A stretch of 64,000 nucleotides of DNA, from the NCBI RefSeq assembly GCF_025949695.1, contig NZ_JAPDFL010000001.1:1739501-1803500 (forward strand), given 5' to 3'. The DNA is from Pararhodobacter zhoushanensis. Lineage in GTDB: Bacteria; Pseudomonadota; Alphaproteobacteria; Rhodobacterales; Rhodobacteraceae. Under the pieces are notes generated by a model. It did no database searches. It was not told where the DNA came from and saw nothing but the letters and a program-made list of their open reading frames with translations. Made by a program: the position numbers and the translations under genes. Every line of letters begins with the position of its first letter. Positions within the stretch are counted from its first letter, which is position 1. This document shows positions 16,677 to 25,588 of the stretch, piece by piece.

Positions 16677-17795
16677 ATGATGACCATGACCAGAACCCTG
16701 ACCCTGACGAGCGCGCTGACGCTGCTCGCCACCGGCGCGCTGGCGCAGACCCCGATCTACGGATCGTGGCCGCCCGCGTCGGATTACCTGAACACCGACA
16801 CGCTGCCCGAAGCCTTCGCGATGATGTCGCAGGCCACCGGCGGCGCGCTGGAATGGGAGCTGATCGCCGGTGGCCAGTTGGCCGATGGCCGCGGCACGCT
16901 GGCGGCGGTGACCGATGACCTGATGCAGGCTGGCCTGCAGATCCCGGTCTATACGCCCGAGGCAATGCCCTCGTTCACGCTGCTCTATTCGGTCGTCGTG
17001 CCGGGCGATGACCCCATGGCTGTGGCTGCGGCAGCCGCCGAGACCGTCTTCCTGAACTGCCCGTCGTGCCTGCAGGAAGCGCGTGACAACAACGTGCTGC
17101 CGTTCGGTGGCTTCGCGTCGGCCTCGTACCGGCTGATGTGCACCTCGCCGGTGTCTTCGCTTGAGCAGATGTCGGGCCTGCGCATCCGCGCCACCGGCGG
17201 GTATGGCGAAATGGCGATCATGGGCGGCGGCACCCCGCTGTCGGTCACGCTGACCGAGGCCGTGGGCCTGCTGCAACGCGGCGGTCTGGATTGCCTGATG
17301 GCAACCCGCGAATGGCTGCAAACCTATGGCTACGGCGAATACGCCCGCTATGTCACCGATCTGCCGCTGGGCAACTCCAGCCCCGCCGTCGGCTTCCTGA
17401 TGAACCGCGATCTGTTCATGGGTCTGTCGGCGGACGAGCAGCAGGCGATGATGCGGGCCTCGGCCTTCATCACCGCCAAGCATACGATCGGCAACTACGT
17501 GATCCGCGATCAGGAAAGCTTTGAGAACCAGCAAGAGGTCAATGGCGTCGAACTGGTTGCACCCGACGCCGGTCTGACCGCGATGGTCGAAGGCTTCTCG
17601 GCGCATGACCGCGCCCGTCTGCTGGAAGCCGGTGAGCGTCTGGGCGTCGAAGACCCCGCCGCGCTGATCGACACCTATCTGGCGGCTGTCGAGCGCTGGC
17701 GCCCGATCTCGGCCGAGCTGGGCAATGACGTCGAAGCCATGACCCAGCGGATCTGGGATGAGGTGTTCTCGCAGGTTGATCCCTCGACCCTGTAA
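16677..17795 (+). CDS. dctP: TRAP transporter solute-binding protein (DctP family)
   Basis: Periplasmic binding subunit of a TRAP importer, 372 residues with a signal peptide through about residue 23 (TGALAQ). The mature protein shows the DctP layout: binding-lobe strand PIYGSWPPASDYLN, the LEQMSGLRIRATGGYGE segment that in this family carries the arginine contacting the substrate carboxylate, and a long C-terminal helix. Three ATGs crowd the start (16677, 16680, 16686) behind GGGAGGAG; the first is used here. It is followed by a hairpin and the dctQ and dctM genes. The ligand is an organic acid by family habit; the neighbouring P450 suggests an aromatic acid. Confidence 0.9.
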   Translation: MMTMTRTLTLTSALTLLATGALAQTPIYGSWPPASDYLNTDTLPEAFAMMSQATGGALEWELIAGGQLADGRGTLAAVTDDLMQAGLQIPVYTPEAMPSFTLLYSVVVPGDDPMAVAAAAAETVFLNCPSCLQEARDNNVLPFGGFASASYRLMCTSPVSSLEQMSGLRIRATGGYGEMAIMGGGTPLSVTLTEAVGLLQRGGLDCLMATREWLQTYGYGEYARYVTDLPLGNSSPAVGFLMNRDLFMGLSADEQQAMMRASAFITAKHTIGNYVIRDQESFENQQEVNGVELVAPDAGLTAMVEGFSAHDRARLLEAGERLGVEDPAALIDTYLAAVERWRPISAELGNDVEAMTQRIWDEVFSQVDPSTL

Positions 17796-17807
17796 GCTTG
17801 CCTCTTG

Positions 17808-17836
17808 GGCCGGGGGCGTGGCACACGCCCCCGGCC
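17808..17836 (+). terminator. Intercistronic hairpin between dctP and dctQ
   Basis: Perfect 13-bp stem GGCCGGGGGCGTG / CACGCCCCCGGCC with a 3-base loop. Placed right after the binding-protein gene, it probably makes dctP mRNA more abundant than dctQM mRNA by partial termination or 3' protection. Confidence 0.75.
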
Positions 17837-17864
17837 TTCCCTTTCGCGCACCCGAGGACGTGAC

Positions 17865-18377
17865 ATGAAATTCTTCCACCGCTTGGTGAGCTGGATCGCC
17901 AATGCGCTCTTTGCCGTGTCGATGGTCGCCGGCGTCCTGATGATGCTGCACGTCACCATCGACGTGATCGCGCGCTCGCTCTTCAACAGCCCGCTGGCAG
18001 GCACCGGCGAGATCACGGCGAGCTACTATATGATCGCCGTCGCCTTCCTGCCCATCGCCTGGGTGACGCTGCGCGACCAGCATGTGACCGCCGACATCTT
18101 CGTCAGCGCCCTGCCGCGCCTGTTTCAGACGGTGATCGCGCTGTTGGTCGATGTGCTGGTCATCCTCTACGTCAGCGCGTTCGTCTGGCAGACATGGGTT
18201 TCCGCCGCCGCCCGCACCGAGCGCGGCGAGGTCTGGGAGATCCTTGGCGGCTACCTGCCCATCTGGCCGACGCGCTGGATCCTGCCGGTGGCAGGGGCGG
18301 CGATGGTGCTGACGATGATTTTCCGGCTGTTCGCCAAATTGACCAACACCAACCCCGTGACCGGGGAGAAGGCCTGA
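17865..18377 (+). CDS. dctQ: TRAP transporter small permease (DctQ)
   Basis: Small membrane subunit of 170 residues with four predicted helices. The loop VTLRDQHVTADIFVSALPR matches the conserved W-x-x-x-R-D-x-H-V-x-V-D-x-F segment of DctQ proteins. The ATG at 17865 follows GAGGACG; an upstream in-frame extension reads through the hairpin and is rejected. It pairs with the large permease, which starts one base after its stop codon. Confidence 0.92.
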   Translation: MKFFHRLVSWIANALFAVSMVAGVLMMLHVTIDVIARSLFNSPLAGTGEITASYYMIAVAFLPIAWVTLRDQHVTADIFVSALPRLFQTVIALLVDVLVILYVSAFVWQTWVSAAARTERGEVWEILGGYLPIWPTRWILPVAGAAMVLTMIFRLFAKLTNTNPVTGEKA

Positions 18378-18378
18378 C

Positions 18379-19695
18379 ATGGACGCCCTTCAATTCGGAC
18401 TGGCCACGCTGGGCATCATGCTGACCCTGATCGCGCTGCGCGTGCCTATTGGCGTGGCGCTGGGCGTGGTCTCGGTGCTGGGTCTGGCCTATGTGCGCAA
18501 CTTCAACATCGCGCTGTCGATTCTGCGCGAGACACCCTTCGCCTTTGCCGCCAGCTGGGATCTGACCGCGATCCCGATGTTCCTGCTGATGGGGGCGATT
18601 GCCAACCATTCGGGGATTTCGTCGTCGCTGTTCCGCGCGGCCCGTCTGTGGTTCAGCGCACTGCCCGGTGGTCTGGCTGTTGCGGCCAACATGGCCAGCG
18701 TCGGCTTTGCCGCGGCCTGTGGCTCGTCGCTGGCCTCGTCCGCGGCGATGGGGCGGCTGGCGATCCCCGAGATGCTGCGCGTCGGTTATGACAGGGCGCT
18801 GGCGACCGGGGTTGTGGCCTCGGCCGGTACGCTGGCCGCGCTGATCCCGCCGTCGATCATGCTGGTGCTTTACGGCGTGTTCGCCGAGGTCTCGATCTCG
18901 CGCCTGCTGATCGCCGGGATCGTGCCGGGTATCCTGACCGCGACCGCCTATGTCGCGCTCATCGTCATCCGCTGCAAGCTCAACCCGGCGCTGGCCCCCA
19001 AGCTGGACGACGCCGAGCTGGCCACGCTCAAGGCCGACCGCATGTCGGCCCTGCGTGAAGTGTGGCCTGTCACGCTGCTGATCCTCGGCATCATTGGCGG
19101 GCTCTATGGCGGCATCGTCACGCCGACCGAAGCCGGGGCCACCGGGGCCGCGCTGGCACTGGTGATCGCGCTGGTTCAGCGCCGCATTACGATGCCCAAC
19201 TTCGTCGACGCGCTGCGCGAGTCGATGTCGGGCACCGCGCAGATCTTCTTCGTCGGCATGGGCGCGGTGATGTACACGCGGCTCTTGTCGCTGACCGGCG
19301 TGTCGTCGCTGCTGGCGGATATGGTCGGCGGCTTTGCGGGCGATCCGATTCTGGTGATCCTTGCCATCTCGGTGGTGTTTCTGGTGCTGGGCATGTTCCT
19401 GGACCCGCTGGGCATCATGCTGATCACGTTGCCGGTTTTCCTGCCGATGATGAAAGCGCTGGATCTGGACCTGATCTGGTTCGGCATCATCGTAGTGAAA
19501 TACGTCGAGATCGGCATGATCACCCCACCGTTAGGCATGAACGTCTTTGTGGTGAAATCCGTGGTGGGTGATTCGGTCCCGATCTGGACAATCTATCGCG
19601 GCGTGCTGTGGTTCCTGCTGGCCGAGGTCGTTGTGATGGCCCTGCTTATCAGCTTCCCGCAGATTACCCTGTTCCTGCCTGATCTGATGCGCTGA
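18379..19695 (+). CDS. dctM: TRAP transporter large permease (DctM)
   Basis: Main transport subunit, 438 residues, with about twelve hydrophobic segments. Typical blocks are LTAIPMFLLMGAIANHSGISSSLF, the ASAGTLAALIPPSIMLVLYGV region and the late GMITPPLGMNVFVVKSV. Together with DctP and DctQ it forms a sodium-driven, binding-protein-dependent importer. It is the last gene of this operon; an intrinsic terminator follows 25 bases later. Confidence 0.94.
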   Translation: MDALQFGLATLGIMLTLIALRVPIGVALGVVSVLGLAYVRNFNIALSILRETPFAFAASWDLTAIPMFLLMGAIANHSGISSSLFRAARLWFSALPGGLAVAANMASVGFAAACGSSLASSAAMGRLAIPEMLRVGYDRALATGVVASAGTLAALIPPSIMLVLYGVFAEVSISRLLIAGIVPGILTATAYVALIVIRCKLNPALAPKLDDAELATLKADRMSALREVWPVTLLILGIIGGLYGGIVTPTEAGATGAALALVIALVQRRITMPNFVDALRESMSGTAQIFFVGMGAVMYTRLLSLTGVSSLLADMVGGFAGDPILVILAISVVFLVLGMFLDPLGIMLITLPVFLPMMKALDLDLIWFGIIVVKYVEIGMITPPLGMNVFVVKSVVGDSVPIWTIYRGVLWFLLAEVVVMALLISFPQITLFLPDLMR

Positions 19696-19720
19696 TCCAC
19701 GCCTGAAAGGGCACGAAATT

Positions 19721-19772
19721 CGGCTGTGCGAGGGCCCCGTGCGCGGGTTCTTGCGCAGCCGTTTTGCATTTT
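19721..19772 (+). terminator. Intrinsic terminator after the first TRAP operon
   Basis: A 12-bp stem with two G-U pairs (CGGCTGTGCGAG / CTTGCGCAGCCG) is followed by TTTTGCATTTTCTT. This fits Rho-independent termination after dctM. The rest of the 240-bp gap to opgG holds no gene and probably the opgG promoter. Confidence 0.7.
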
Positions 19773-19936
19773 CTTCGTCGCGATGAACAAATCCGCGCGA
19801 CGTGGCTTGTGTTTGTGCAGGGAAGGACTTCTCTGTGATGCCGCGCCGCTTAGATGAGCAGGATTCTGCCGCGCAGCATCTTGGGCGTGTTTCTTGCTGC
19901 ACCGCAAAATTACCGGTGTGGTAAGAGGTTAACCGA

Positions 19937-21622
19937 ATGATTGAATGGAGACTGCGTGTGTCTAAGTTGTCTGGCCATCTGACCGAGGCTCTGACCACCC
20001 ACTACCCCAGCCGCCGCCGCTTTCTGGCGGGGCTGGCCGGAACCGTTGCAGCCACGGCGCTGCTGGCCCCTGCTCACCTGCGCGCGCAAGAGGTTGCTCC
20101 TGCCGAACCCGCGCCCGAGGCCGCGCCGGTCGAGCCAGCACCGCCTGCGGCACCGCAGCCGCAACCGTTTTCCTATGAGATCCTGACCGAAGCGCAGCGT
20201 CTGGCCAGCGAATCCGCGCCGCCGGCACCTGAAGCGATCGAGGGTTTTCTGGCCGATCTGGACTATGACGGCTACCAGCGCATCCGCTTCCGTCCGGCCC
20301 GCGCGCGCTGGCAGGAGCCGGCGCAGAACTTCCGTCTGCACGCTTTCCATCTTGGTTGGCTGTTCGGCGAACCGGTGCACATCCATGAGATCGTCGACGG
20401 GCATGCACTGCCGATGGATTTCTCGACCGCCGATTTCGAATACGGCGGCACGCTTGCCGAGTCGGTGCCAGCCGATGCCGTGATGCCCGGCGTTGCCGGG
20501 TTCCGTCTGCACACGCCGCTCAACCGTGCCGATATCTTTGACGAGCTGATCGCCTTTCTGGGCGCCAGCTATTTCCGCGCGCTCGGCCGCGGCACCGTTT
20601 ACGGCCTGTCCGCGCGCGGTCTGGCCGTGAACACCGCCCTGTCGGGGCGCGAGGAGTTCCCGCGCTTTACCGATTTCTGGCTGGAGCGCCCGCTGCCCGG
20701 CCAGACCAGCGTCACGCTCTACGCCGCGCTTGCCAGCGATTCCGTCACCGGCGCTTACCGCTTTGTCATCACGCCGGGCGAGAATACCGTGGTCGAGGTC
20801 ACCGCCCGGCTGTTCCTGCGCGCCGATGTCGCGCAACTGGGTCTGGCGCCGCTGACCTCGATGTTCCTGTTCGGCGGGGCCGATCCCGGCGCGTTCGAGG
20901 ATTTCCGCGCGGCGGTGCATGACAGCGAATATCTGGTGCTCAACAGCCGCGAGGGCGACACCTATGTGCGCGCGCTCAACAACCCGGTGCGGCTGGCCAG
21001 CTCGTATCTGCGGTCTGACAACCCGGCCTCGTTCGGTCTGGTGCAGCGGTCGCGCGATTTCGGCGATTACCTCGACGCGCAGGCGCATTACGAGTCGCGT
21101 CCTTCGCTGATGGTCGAGCCGCTGGGTGACTGGGGCCGGGGGTCGGTGCGTCTGGTCGAAATCCCGTCGGATCTGGAAGGCAACGACAACATCGTCGCCT
21201 TCTGGGTGCCCGAGGGGGAATTCAAACAGGGCAACGCGCTGGAGCTGAGCTATCGGCTGCATTGGGGGCGGACCCCGCCGGGCGACCGCAATGTCGAGCG
21301 CGCCACTATTTTGCGCACGCGTGCCGGTCATGGCGGCGTTGCCGGGGTGGCAGCGGCAATAGACCGCCGAAAATTCGTGATCGATTTCCAGGGCGGACTT
21401 TTGGGGGAACTTTCCGCAGATGCGGACGTTTCAGCCCAGGTCAGCGCGGACAGGGGTGTCGTCACCGAAGCCATTGTCAGCAAGATCAGCGGAACCGAGA
21501 TCTGGCGCCTCGTGCTTGAGGTGCAAAGCGATCCCGGTGCGGTGGTTGAGCTACGCGCAAGCGTGACCGGATTTGACCGGGTGCTGACCGAGACATGGCT
21601 TTACCAATGGGTGCGGGAATGA
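19937..21622 (+). CDS. opgG: Periplasmic glucan biosynthesis protein OpgG (MdoG)
   Basis: Periplasmic protein needed for osmoregulated periplasmic glucan synthesis, 561 residues. A twin-arginine signal (SRRRFLAGLAG, arginines at 26-28) precedes a proline/alanine linker. The MdoG body follows: LADLDYDGYQRIRFRP, LGWLFGEPVHIHEI, SSYLRSDNPASFGLVQRSRDFGDYLD, SVRLVEIPSDLEGNDNIVAFW and the C-terminal immunoglobulin-like domain. It is the first gene of opgG-opgH-opgC, and its stop overlaps the next start codon. The start at 19937 is the first ATG; a GTG at 19958 is an alternative. Confidence 0.94.
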   Translation: MIEWRLRVSKLSGHLTEALTTHYPSRRRFLAGLAGTVAATALLAPAHLRAQEVAPAEPAPEAAPVEPAPPAAPQPQPFSYEILTEAQRLASESAPPAPEAIEGFLADLDYDGYQRIRFRPARARWQEPAQNFRLHAFHLGWLFGEPVHIHEIVDGHALPMDFSTADFEYGGTLAESVPADAVMPGVAGFRLHTPLNRADIFDELIAFLGASYFRALGRGTVYGLSARGLAVNTALSGREEFPRFTDFWLERPLPGQTSVTLYAALASDSVTGAYRFVITPGENTVVEVTARLFLRADVAQLGLAPLTSMFLFGGADPGAFEDFRAAVHDSEYLVLNSREGDTYVRALNNPVRLASSYLRSDNPASFGLVQRSRDFGDYLDAQAHYESRPSLMVEPLGDWGRGSVRLVEIPSDLEGNDNIVAFWVPEGEFKQGNALELSYRLHWGRTPPGDRNVERATILRTRAGHGGVAGVAAAIDRRKFVIDFQGGLLGELSADADVSAQVSADRGVVTEAIVSKISGTEIWRLVLEVQSDPGAVVELRASVTGFDRVLTETWLYQWVRE

Positions 21623-21792
21623 ACGCCGAACCGAATACGATGATGACCGAAACCGCCGACGTGGTGCCCGCAGCGCATTGGGCGCCGCCGGCGGCACCGC
21701 TCGACATGCCGCGTCAGCGGCTGGAAGCGCCGGTTGCCCGGTTGTCTCTGGTGCGCTTGATCGCGCAGTTGCTGCCCCGTCAGCGCGTCTGA
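21619..21792 (+). CDS. N-terminal segment of OpgH separated by an in-frame TGA (or a 57-residue coupled ORF)
   Basis: The ATG overlaps the opgG stop (ATGA) and gives 57 residues, including PPAAPLDMPRQRLEAP, which resembles the proline-rich MPPxxPLxMPxQ motif found near the N-terminus of OpgH proteins. The frame is the same as that of the glucosyltransferase that follows, and the two are separated by a single TGA (21790-21792). I read this as the natural N-terminus of OpgH cut by a nonsense codon, or by a sequence error, rather than a separate gene. If the stop is real, OpgH must restart just after it. Confidence 0.6.
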   Translation: MNAEPNTMMTETADVVPAAHWAPPAAPLDMPRQRLEAPVARLSLVRLIAQLLPRQRV

Positions 21793-23583
21793 TTGCGCCT
21801 GCGCATGGGGGCTCCCTTGAAAGCGGATTTCCGCACGCTGATGGTTCGGACGGCGGCGCTGTCCTTCACCGCGCTTGCCGCGCTGACCGCAACGTCCTTG
21901 CTGGCGGAAGCGGCAATTCAGGACGGTGTCGATCTATGGGACGTCGTGCGCGGCGTGCTGATCTTTGTCACCACGGCCTGGCTGGCCTGGGGGGCATCGC
22001 TGTCTTTCGTCGGTCTGTGGCCGATGCGCGCCAAACCGGTGCCAGACCTTCAGGGGCCGCAGCCCCCGCTGGTCATCCTGATGCCGATCTGCAACGAGGA
22101 TCCGGTCAGCACCTTCGCGCGCATCGCCGCGATGGACCGCTCGATCCGCGAGGCGGGACTGACGGCGGATATCGCCATCCTGTCCGACACGCGCGACGAG
22201 GCCGCGGCGCTGCGCGAGCGTCACGTCTACGTCCGCCTGCTCAGGCAGACCAACGGGGCAGGGCGCATCTTCTACCGTCGCCGCTTGGACAACCGGGGTC
22301 GCAAGGCCGGCAATATCGAGGAGTTCATCCGGTCCTCGGGTGCGGCCTATGATTTCGCGGTCATTCTGGATGCCGACAGCCTGATGGAAGGCGCTGCCAT
22401 CCGTCAGATGCTGGCCCGCATGCAGGCCGACCCGAAACTCGGCCTGTTGCAGACCCTGCCGAAGATCATCGGCGCGCGCTCGTTCTTTGGCCGCGCCATG
22501 CAGTTCGCCGCCGGGTTCCATGGCCCCGTCTTCACGCGCGGACTGGCCCGGATGCAGGGCCAGACCGGCCCGTTCTGGGGCCATAACGCGATCATTCGCG
22601 TCCGCGCCTTCGCCGAAAGCTGCGGGTTGCCCGAGCTGAGCGGGCGTCCCCCGTTCGGCGGCCACATCCTGAGCCACGACTACGTCGAGGCCGCCTTGCT
22701 CGCCCGCGCCGGGTGGAGCGTGCAGGTGGATGGCTCGATCGAAGGTTCGTTCGAGGAAGGCCCCGAGAACCTGCTCGCCTTCGCCAAACGCGACCGCCGC
22801 TGGTGTCAGGGCAACCTGCAACACAGCCGCCTGCTGTTCGCGCCGGGTCTGTCAGCGTGGAGCCGCTTTGTCTTTCTGCAGGGCATCTTCGCCTATCTCG
22901 TCTCGGTGCTCTGGGGCGCGTTCCTGATCGCGTCCATCGTGGCGACCATCGCGGCCCCGCTGCCCAACTACTTCCCCGAGCCGCATCTGCTGTTCCCGGT
23001 CTTCCCTGACGACCGCACCAAGGAAATCACCGCGCTGGTCTTCGGTATCGCCGGACTGCTGGTCCTGCCCAAGCTGGCCATCCTCATCGGCGCTGCCGTC
23101 TCGGGCCGGGTGCGCGGCTTTGGCGGCACCGACCGGGCAGCGGCGTCGGTCGCGGTGGAAATCCTGCTGTCGTCGCTGCTGGCGCCGGTGATGCTGCTCT
23201 ATCAGGGGCGTGCCGTGTTTCAGGTCTTGATCGGCTATGACGGCGGCTGGCCCGCCAACCAGCGCGGCGAAGGACGGTTGAGCCTGACCCAAGGGCTGCG
23301 CGCCGGTCTGTGGATCAGCGCCATCGGGGCTGCGGCACTGGCGCTGGTCGCGCGGATTGCGCCCGAACTGGCGCTGTGGCTGATGCCGGTCAGCCTGCCG
23401 ATGCTGGCCGCGCCGCTGCTGATTGCGCTGACCTCGCGCCCGCTTACCCGCAGCGTGTTCATCACGCCCGGCGAGGGGGAACCGTCGCCCGTGACCCGCG
23501 ACTACCGCGCGATTGTGGCGCGGTGGGAGCAGGGCGAGGATGTGCAGACCGCGCTGCCGGAGGGTGCCGATGTCGCACTCTGA
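21793..23583 (+). CDS. opgH: Glucan glucosyltransferase OpgH (MdoH)
   Basis: Inner-membrane family 2 glycosyltransferase that builds the beta-1,2-linked glucan backbone from UDP-glucose, up to 596 residues here. Catalytic landmarks are the IAILSDTRDE region, ILDADSLMEG (D-x-D), SHDYVEAALLARAGW and KRDRRWCQGNLQH (the QxxRW-like motif). Helices at the N-terminus and in the C-terminal half form the export channel. The reading frame restarts at TTG 21793 or ATG 21805 after a TGA; the 57 residues in front in the same frame look like its original N-terminal tail. The stop overlaps opgC. Confidence 0.9.
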   Translation: MRLRMGAPLKADFRTLMVRTAALSFTALAALTATSLLAEAAIQDGVDLWDVVRGVLIFVTTAWLAWGASLSFVGLWPMRAKPVPDLQGPQPPLVILMPICNEDPVSTFARIAAMDRSIREAGLTADIAILSDTRDEAAALRERHVYVRLLRQTNGAGRIFYRRRLDNRGRKAGNIEEFIRSSGAAYDFAVILDADSLMEGAAIRQMLARMQADPKLGLLQTLPKIIGARSFFGRAMQFAAGFHGPVFTRGLARMQGQTGPFWGHNAIIRVRAFAESCGLPELSGRPPFGGHILSHDYVEAALLARAGWSVQVDGSIEGSFEEGPENLLAFAKRDRRWCQGNLQHSRLLFAPGLSAWSRFVFLQGIFAYLVSVLWGAFLIASIVATIAAPLPNYFPEPHLLFPVFPDDRTKEITALVFGIAGLLVLPKLAILIGAAVSGRVRGFGGTDRAAASVAVEILLSSLLAPVMLLYQGRAVFQVLIGYDGGWPANQRGEGRLSLTQGLRAGLWISAIGAAALALVARIAPELALWLMPVSLPMLAAPLLIALTSRPLTRSVFITPGEGEPSPVTRDYRAIVARWEQGEDVQTALPEGADVAL

Positions 23584-24793
23584 GCGCCGCGATCCTGTGA
23601 CCGTCACCAAACGCGCGCGCGATCCGCGCATTGATGCATTTCGCGGGCTCGCGCTGGTGATGATCTTTATTGATCATGTGCCCGGCAACCCGTTCGAATA
23701 TCTGACGATCCGCAACCTTGGCTTTTCCGACGCCGCCGAGTCCTTCTTCATCCTGTCCGGCATCGCCGCCGGGCTGGCCTATTCCGGGCGTTTCCTGCCC
23801 GAAGCGCGCCTCAAGACCGGGCTTTGGTCCGCCGTGCAGCCGATGTGGAGCCGGGCGTGGGTCTTGTACCTGATGCAGATCTTCATGACCCTTTGGGCCA
23901 TCGCGATCTTTTCCTTTGGCGCGCAGGCGTTCGACCTGCCGCAAATGCTGACCATCATCAACCTGCGGCAGGTGTTCGAGAATACCGAGCAGGCGCTGCT
24001 GGGCATCCCGCTGCTGACCCATCAGCTGGGCTATGTGAACATCCTGCCCGCCTATAGCGTGCTGCTGTTTGTCGGCCCGGCGCTGATTGTGCTGGGCCTG
24101 CGCCACCCTGTGCTGCTGGTCGCGCTCTCGGCGGCGGTCTGGCTGGCGGCGGGGATCTGGCGGCTCAACCTGCCCAACTATCCCAACCCCGGCGGCTGGT
24201 TCTTTAACCCTGTCGCCTGGCAGGCGGTGTTCGTGGCCGGGCTGCTGACCGGCATCCATTTGCGCAAGGGCGAGCGCTTTGTGCCCCGCAATCCGTATCT
24301 GTTTGCGGCGGCGCTGGGCTATCTGGTGCTGGTCGTGGCATGGCGCTACCTGCCCGGTCTGGGCGAGGTGCTGAACCATCAGATGGCCCGGTTGGGCGCC
24401 TTGGGCGTGCCGTTCAACGTGGTCTCGCATGACAAGACCTATCTGGCGCTGCCCCGTTTCCTGCATGTGCTGGCGATGTTCTATGTACTGTCGTGCCTGC
24501 CCGTGGTGACGCGCGTTACCGCGCATGCGCTCGCGGCACCGTTGCGGCTGATGGGGCGGCAAGGGCTCTTGGTCTTCGTATCGGGCACCCTGCTGGCGCT
24601 GGTGTTTCAGGTGATCATGACCAACTGGGAACAGGCGGGCTGGCTGGCCTGGGTGCTGCCGCCGCTGGGCGTTGCGGGGATGATTGCCATCGCCTGGGTG
24701 GCCGAGTGGCAGAAGGCCCTGCGCAAACCCAAGGGTGCGCCGGTGGCGCTGCCCGCCCGCCGCAGCGCGGGCGAGGCGTTGGCGGCCGAGTGA
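23570..24793 (+). CDS. opgC: OpgC-family acyltransferase (glucan succinylation)
   Basis: Polytopic membrane protein of 407 residues with about ten helices. The start DPRIDAFRGLALVMIFIDHVPGN and the AESFFILSGIAAGLAYSGR segment are diagnostic for the OpgC/acyltransferase-3-like family that attaches succinyl groups to periplasmic glucans in Rhodobacter. It starts 14 bases inside opgH behind a GGAGGG site, completing an opgGHC order known from Rhodobacterales. Its stop abuts the convergent ArsH-like gene. Confidence 0.9.
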   Translation: MSHSERRDPVTVTKRARDPRIDAFRGLALVMIFIDHVPGNPFEYLTIRNLGFSDAAESFFILSGIAAGLAYSGRFLPEARLKTGLWSAVQPMWSRAWVLYLMQIFMTLWAIAIFSFGAQAFDLPQMLTIINLRQVFENTEQALLGIPLLTHQLGYVNILPAYSVLLFVGPALIVLGLRHPVLLVALSAAVWLAAGIWRLNLPNYPNPGGWFFNPVAWQAVFVAGLLTGIHLRKGERFVPRNPYLFAAALGYLVLVVAWRYLPGLGEVLNHQMARLGALGVPFNVVSHDKTYLALPRFLHVLAMFYVLSCLPVVTRVTAHALAAPLRLMGRQGLLVFVSGTLLALVFQVIMTNWEQAGWLAWVLPPLGVAGMIAIAWVAEWQKALRKPKGAPVALPARRSAGEALAAE

Positions 24794-25504
24794 TCAGATA
24801 CTGGTCTGGTTGACGCGCGCCATCAGCGCCTCGGCGCTTTCCTTGCGCTCGCTGTAGCGGTCGGTCAGATACGCGGCGCTGTCGCGGGTCAGCAGGGTGA
24901 ATTTCACCAGCTCTTCCATCACATCGACCATCCGGTCGTAATAGGGCGAGGGCAGCATCCGGTCGTCATCGCCAAACTGCTGGAAAGCCTTGGCGACCGA
25001 AGATTGGTTGGGGATCGTCAGGCAGCGCATCCAGCGGCCCAGCACACGCAACTGGTTGACCGCGTTGAAGCTTTGCGATCCGCCCGAGACCTGCATGACC
25101 GCCAGCGTCTTGCCTTGCGTCGGGCGCACCGCACCCAAGGAGAGCGGAATCCAGTCGATCTGCGCCTTCATGATGCCGGTCATCGACCCGTGCCGTTCGG
25201 GTGAACACCAGACCATGCCCTCGCTCCAGCTGACCAGATCGCGCAGCTCCTGCACCTTGGGATGCGAGGCATCGGCATCGTCCGGCAGCGGCAGCCCCGA
25301 GGGGTTGAAGCTGCGCGTCTCGGCCCCCAGCCGGGTCAGGACACGCGCGGCTTCGTCGTTCATCAGGCGGCTGAACGAACGGGCGCGCAGCGATCCGTGC
25401 AGCAGCAGGATACGCGGCGCATGGGTGGCGCGCCCGGCCGGATGCAGGCGCGTCAGGTCGGGGGTGGCAAAATGCGCGTCGTCGAGTTGCGGCGTATCGG
25501 TCAT
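24794..25504 (-). CDS. arsH: ArsH-like NADPH-dependent FMN reductase
   Basis: Flavodoxin-fold protein of 236 residues. [25 protein letters not shown] binds the FMN phosphate, and [23 protein letters not shown] is the highly conserved ArsH block. ArsH oxidises trivalent organoarsenicals and also reduces quinones and azo dyes using NADPH. No arsR, arsB or arsC is visible nearby, so here it may serve general redox stress rather than an ars operon. The start MTDTPQL is chosen from length and homologue starts; an upstream extension reads through the preceding gap. Confidence 0.88.
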   Translation of the reverse strand: MTDTPQLDDAHFATPDLTRLHPAGRATHAPRILLLHGSLRARSFSRLMNDEAARVLTRLGAETRSFNPSGLPLPDDADASHPKVQELRDLVSWSEGMVWCSPERHGSMTGIMKAQIDWIPLSLGAVRPTQGKTLAVMQVSGGSQSFNAVNQLRVLGRWMRCLTIPNQSSVAKAFQQFGDDDRMLPSPYYDRMVDVMEELVKFTLLTRDSAAYLTDRYSERKESAEALMARVNQTSI

Positions 25505-25588
25505 CAGTCGGCCCTTTGCTGGCGGGCCGCAGAACACAGGCGCCCGGTCCCGCGCATACGGAACCGGGCAGGGGGCGTCAATCAAGGC

